Assembly (NCBI GenBank): GCA_030146605.1
Contig: JASLBO010000171.1
Location: 1 to 8,576 of the forward strand
Direction of reading: 5' to 3'
From: Sphingomonas sp.
GTDB lineage: Bacteria > Pseudomonadota > Alphaproteobacteria > Sphingomonadales > Sphingomonadaceae
DNA length: 8,576 bases
The notes under the pieces were generated by a model. It searched no databases, was not told the DNA's origin, and saw only the letters and a list, made by a program, of their open reading frames with translations. This document shows, one piece after another, positions 6,913 to 8,576 of this stretch (position 1 is the first letter of the stretch; every line of letters begins with the position of its first letter). Position numbers and translations under genes: made by a program.

Positions 6913-6956
6913 CCGCGGGCTTGCCGCGGCGCAGCGGCGGCGGCATGCGCATCGCG

Positions 6957-8576
6957 ATGGCACTGCCCGTTCCTCCCTTCGTGCTGCTCGACGACGCGCG
7001 CCCCGGCGGCGCGGTGGCGCGGCTCTATGCCGATCCCGTCGAGATCGTCCGCGCCGATACGGCGGAAGCGGTGCAGCCGGCGCTGGAGACCCTGCGCGCG
7101 GCGCGCGGCCGCGGACTCGATGCGGCAGGCTATATTCGCTACGAGGCGGCGGCGGGGCTCGAGCCGAAGCTTCCCGACCTCGCTGCCCCGGGGCCGTTGC
7201 TGTGGTTCGGGCTGTTCCACGGCTATCGCGAGGTCGAGCCCCACGCGCTTCTGCCCGATCCGACGGGGGCATGGGCCGGCGCGCCCCGGCCGATGATCGG
7301 GCGCCGTGCCTATGCCGAACGGTTCGCGCACGTCGCCGAGCGCATCATCGCGGGCGACATTTATCAGGCCAACCTGACCTTTCGTGCCGAAGTGGCCACC
7401 GCCGGATCCCCCGCAGCGATCTACGCGCTGCTGCGAAACCGCGCGGGAGCCGGCTACGGCGCGCTGATCGCCACCGGCGAGGAATGGCTGCTGTCTTTTT
7501 CGCCCGAACTCTTCTTCGCGCTCGACGCAGGCACCCTGTCCGCCCGGCCGATGAAGGGTACTGCGCTGCGCGATGCGGATCCTGCCCAGGATGCGGCCAA
7601 TGCCGAAGCGCTCCGCGCCGACCCCAAGCAGCGCGCCGAAAATCTGATGATCGTCGATCTGCTGCGCAACGATCTCAGCCGGGTCGCGCGCGCCGGCAGC
7701 GTGACGGTGCCGCAGCTCTTCCATGTCGAGCATTACCCGACCGTCCACCAGATGGTGTCGGAAGTCACCGCCGCGCTCGATCCGGAGCGCGACGCAATCG
7801 ACGCGCTCGCCGCGCTCTTCCCGTGCGGCTCGATCACGGGTGCGCCCAAGCTGCGCGCGATGCAGATCATCGCCGCGAGCGAGGATGCGCCGCGCGGCGT
7901 CTATACCGGTGCGATCGGCCGGCTGGATGCCAATGGCGATGCGATGTTCAACGTGGCGATCCGCACGCTGACGCTCGCCGGGGGCGACTCGACCGCGCTT
8001 TTGGGGTTAGGGTCCGGCGTGGTTGCCGATTCGGACCCCGAGCAGGAATGGCAGGAATGCCTCGCCAAGGGCGCGTTCGTGACGGCGGGTGAGCGCCCGT
8101 TCGACCTGATCGAGACGATGCGCTTCGATCCGTTCGACGGCATGCCGTATCTCGAGCGTCACCTCACCCGGCTGAAGGACAGCGCGGCCGCTTTCGGGTT
8201 CGTCTTCGATCGCCATTCGGTGCGCAACGAGCTTCAGGCCGCCACCTTCCGGCTGCGAGCGGCGTCGAAGGTGCGGCTGCTGCTCGCGTCGTCGGGGGCG
8301 ATCTCGATCGGCATCAGCCCGCTGCCTGAAACGCCCGATCACCCGGTCGGCGCGGCGATCCGTCCCCTCGAAGTCGCGCCGGACGACTTTCGACTGCGCC
8401 ACAAGACCAGCCGGCGGGGCTTCTACGATCGTGCGCGGACATCGGCTGGCACGTGGGAAGTCCTGTTCACCGACCCCGATGGCTTCCTTACCGAGGGCAG
8501 CTTCACCAATTTGTTCGTCGAGCGGGACGGCATATTGCTGACCCCGCCGCTCGCCCGCGGGCAGCAGCCCGCGGGC
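6957..8576 (+). CDS. pabB: Fused aminodeoxychorismate synthase component I / aminodeoxychorismate lyase (3' end missing)
   Basis: The 540 visible residues join two folate-pathway enzymes. Residues about 1-375 are PabB, which converts chorismate to aminodeoxychorismate: IYQANLT (135-141), RPMKGT with Lys200, the PabB-specific lysine that distinguishes it from TrpE, AENLMIVDLLRNDL (227-240), FPCGSITGAPK (288-298) and GSGVVADSDPEQEW (352-365). From about 383 comes a class IV aminotransferase-like domain as in PabC: FDLIETMR, LERHLTRL, the PLP lysine in RHKTSRRGFYD (Lys483) and TEGSFTNLF (512-520). The frame leaves the window open, with roughly 50-60 residues of PabC missing. ATG 6957 gives MALPVPPFVLLDDARPG; an in-frame ATG at 6945 is possible, and no strong ribosome binding site decides. 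A separate amidotransferase (PabA) would be needed for glutamine use. Residues 536-537 (Gln-Gln) are odd. Confidence 0.94.
   Translation, partial: MALPVPPFVLLDDARPGGAVARLYADPVEIVRADTAEAVQPALETLRAARGRGLDAAGYIRYEAAAGLEPKLPDLAAPGPLLWFGLFHGYREVEPHALLPDPTGAWAGAPRPMIGRRAYAERFAHVAERIIAGDIYQANLTFRAEVATAGSPAAIYALLRNRAGAGYGALIATGEEWLLSFSPELFFALDAGTLSARPMKGTALRDADPAQDAANAEALRADPKQRAENLMIVDLLRNDLSRVARAGSVTVPQLFHVEHYPTVHQMVSEVTAALDPERDAIDALAALFPCGSITGAPKLRAMQIIAASEDAPRGVYTGAIGRLDANGDAMFNVAIRTLTLAGGDSTALLGLGSGVVADSDPEQEWQECLAKGAFVTAGERPFDLIETMRFDPFDGMPYLERHLTRLKDSAAAFGFVFDRHSVRNELQAATFRLRAASKVRLLLASSGAISIGISPLPETPDHPVGAAIRPLEVAPDDFRLRHKTSRRGFYDRARTSAGTWEVLFTDPDGFLTEGSFTNLFVERDGILLTPPLARGQQPAG
8553..8576. 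repeat. Two copies of a 10-base palindrome around a 4-base loop at the right edge
   Basis: GCCCGCGGGC occurs at 8553-8562 and again at 8567-8576, separated by AGCA. Each copy is its own reverse complement, so together they form a perfect inverted repeat able to fold into a very stable hairpin. It lies inside the PabC-like domain and ends exactly at the last base given. Confidence 0.8.

Noticed and set aside
6878..6952. A 25-residue N-terminal extension of the metallo-hydrolase
   Set aside because: The family begins near the VPVTPLQQN segment, and the extension reaches almost to the pabB start, leaving no room for a promoter region; not excluded completely.
6201..7748. A minus-strand open frame of 515 codons opposite pabB and the hydrolase
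   Set aside because: It overlaps two well-supported genes in a different frame, is arginine- and glycine-rich low-complexity, and shows no recognisable domain; long antisense frames are usual in GC-rich DNA.
6362..8092. A plus-strand open frame of 576 codons over the hydrolase and pabB
   Set aside because: It is a frame shadow: it runs antisense to the hydrolase and out of frame with pabB, with composition dominated by Arg and Ala.

Overview
The window looks like a piece of ordinary core chromosome from a GC-rich alphaproteobacterium, most likely a sphingomonad (Sphingomonas or a relative). The reasons are the strong GC bias at third codon positions, protein sequences that resemble sphingomonad versions of their families, and the cluster rpmF-plsX-fabH-ihfA-merR, whose plsX-fabH-ihfA-merR part is typical of alphaproteobacteria. 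I see no insertion sequence, phage gene, CRISPR array, tRNA or rRNA. This placement is inferred from sequence character alone.

Layout. Positions 1-2111 (+) hold most of a DinG/XPD-type Fe-S DNA helicase whose N-terminus lies before the window. It is followed 21 bases later by a SixA-like histidine phosphatase (2133-2669, +). Converging on that pair is a minus-strand block read from right to left: ribosomal protein L32 (rpmF, 5456-5635), PlsX (plsX, 4395-5426), FabH (fabH, 3427-4398), IHF alpha (ihfA, 3013-3312) and a small MerR-type regulator (2666-3004). Divergent from rpmF is a membrane protein of the MAPEG family (5827-6228, +). It meets, tail to tail, a glyoxalase-II-like metallo-beta-lactamase-fold hydrolase (6212-6877, -). 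Divergent from that is a fused PabB-PabC protein for p-aminobenzoate synthesis (6957-8576, +), which runs off the right edge.

How the genes work together. The minus-strand block joins translation (L32), the start of phospholipid synthesis (PlsX makes acyl-phosphate), the start of fatty-acid chains (FabH), and nucleoid and transcription control (IHF alpha, MerR). plsX and fabH overlap by four bases. The ihfA-merR pair appears to have its own promoter in the 113-base gap after fabH. PabB-PabC supplies p-aminobenzoate for folate. The helicase and phosphatase form a separate short operon.

No new system is visible. The most intriguing signals are small. A 10-base perfect repeat at the extreme right end flanks a 4-base loop that appears inverted relative to the family's usual Leu-Leu. 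Two competing inverted repeats lie between fabH and ihfA. A run of rare codons lies in the MerR DNA-binding domain. Several gene ends and starts are very tightly packed. No stretch over 300 bases lacks a gene; the longest gap is 5636-5826, the rpmF/MAPEG divergent region.
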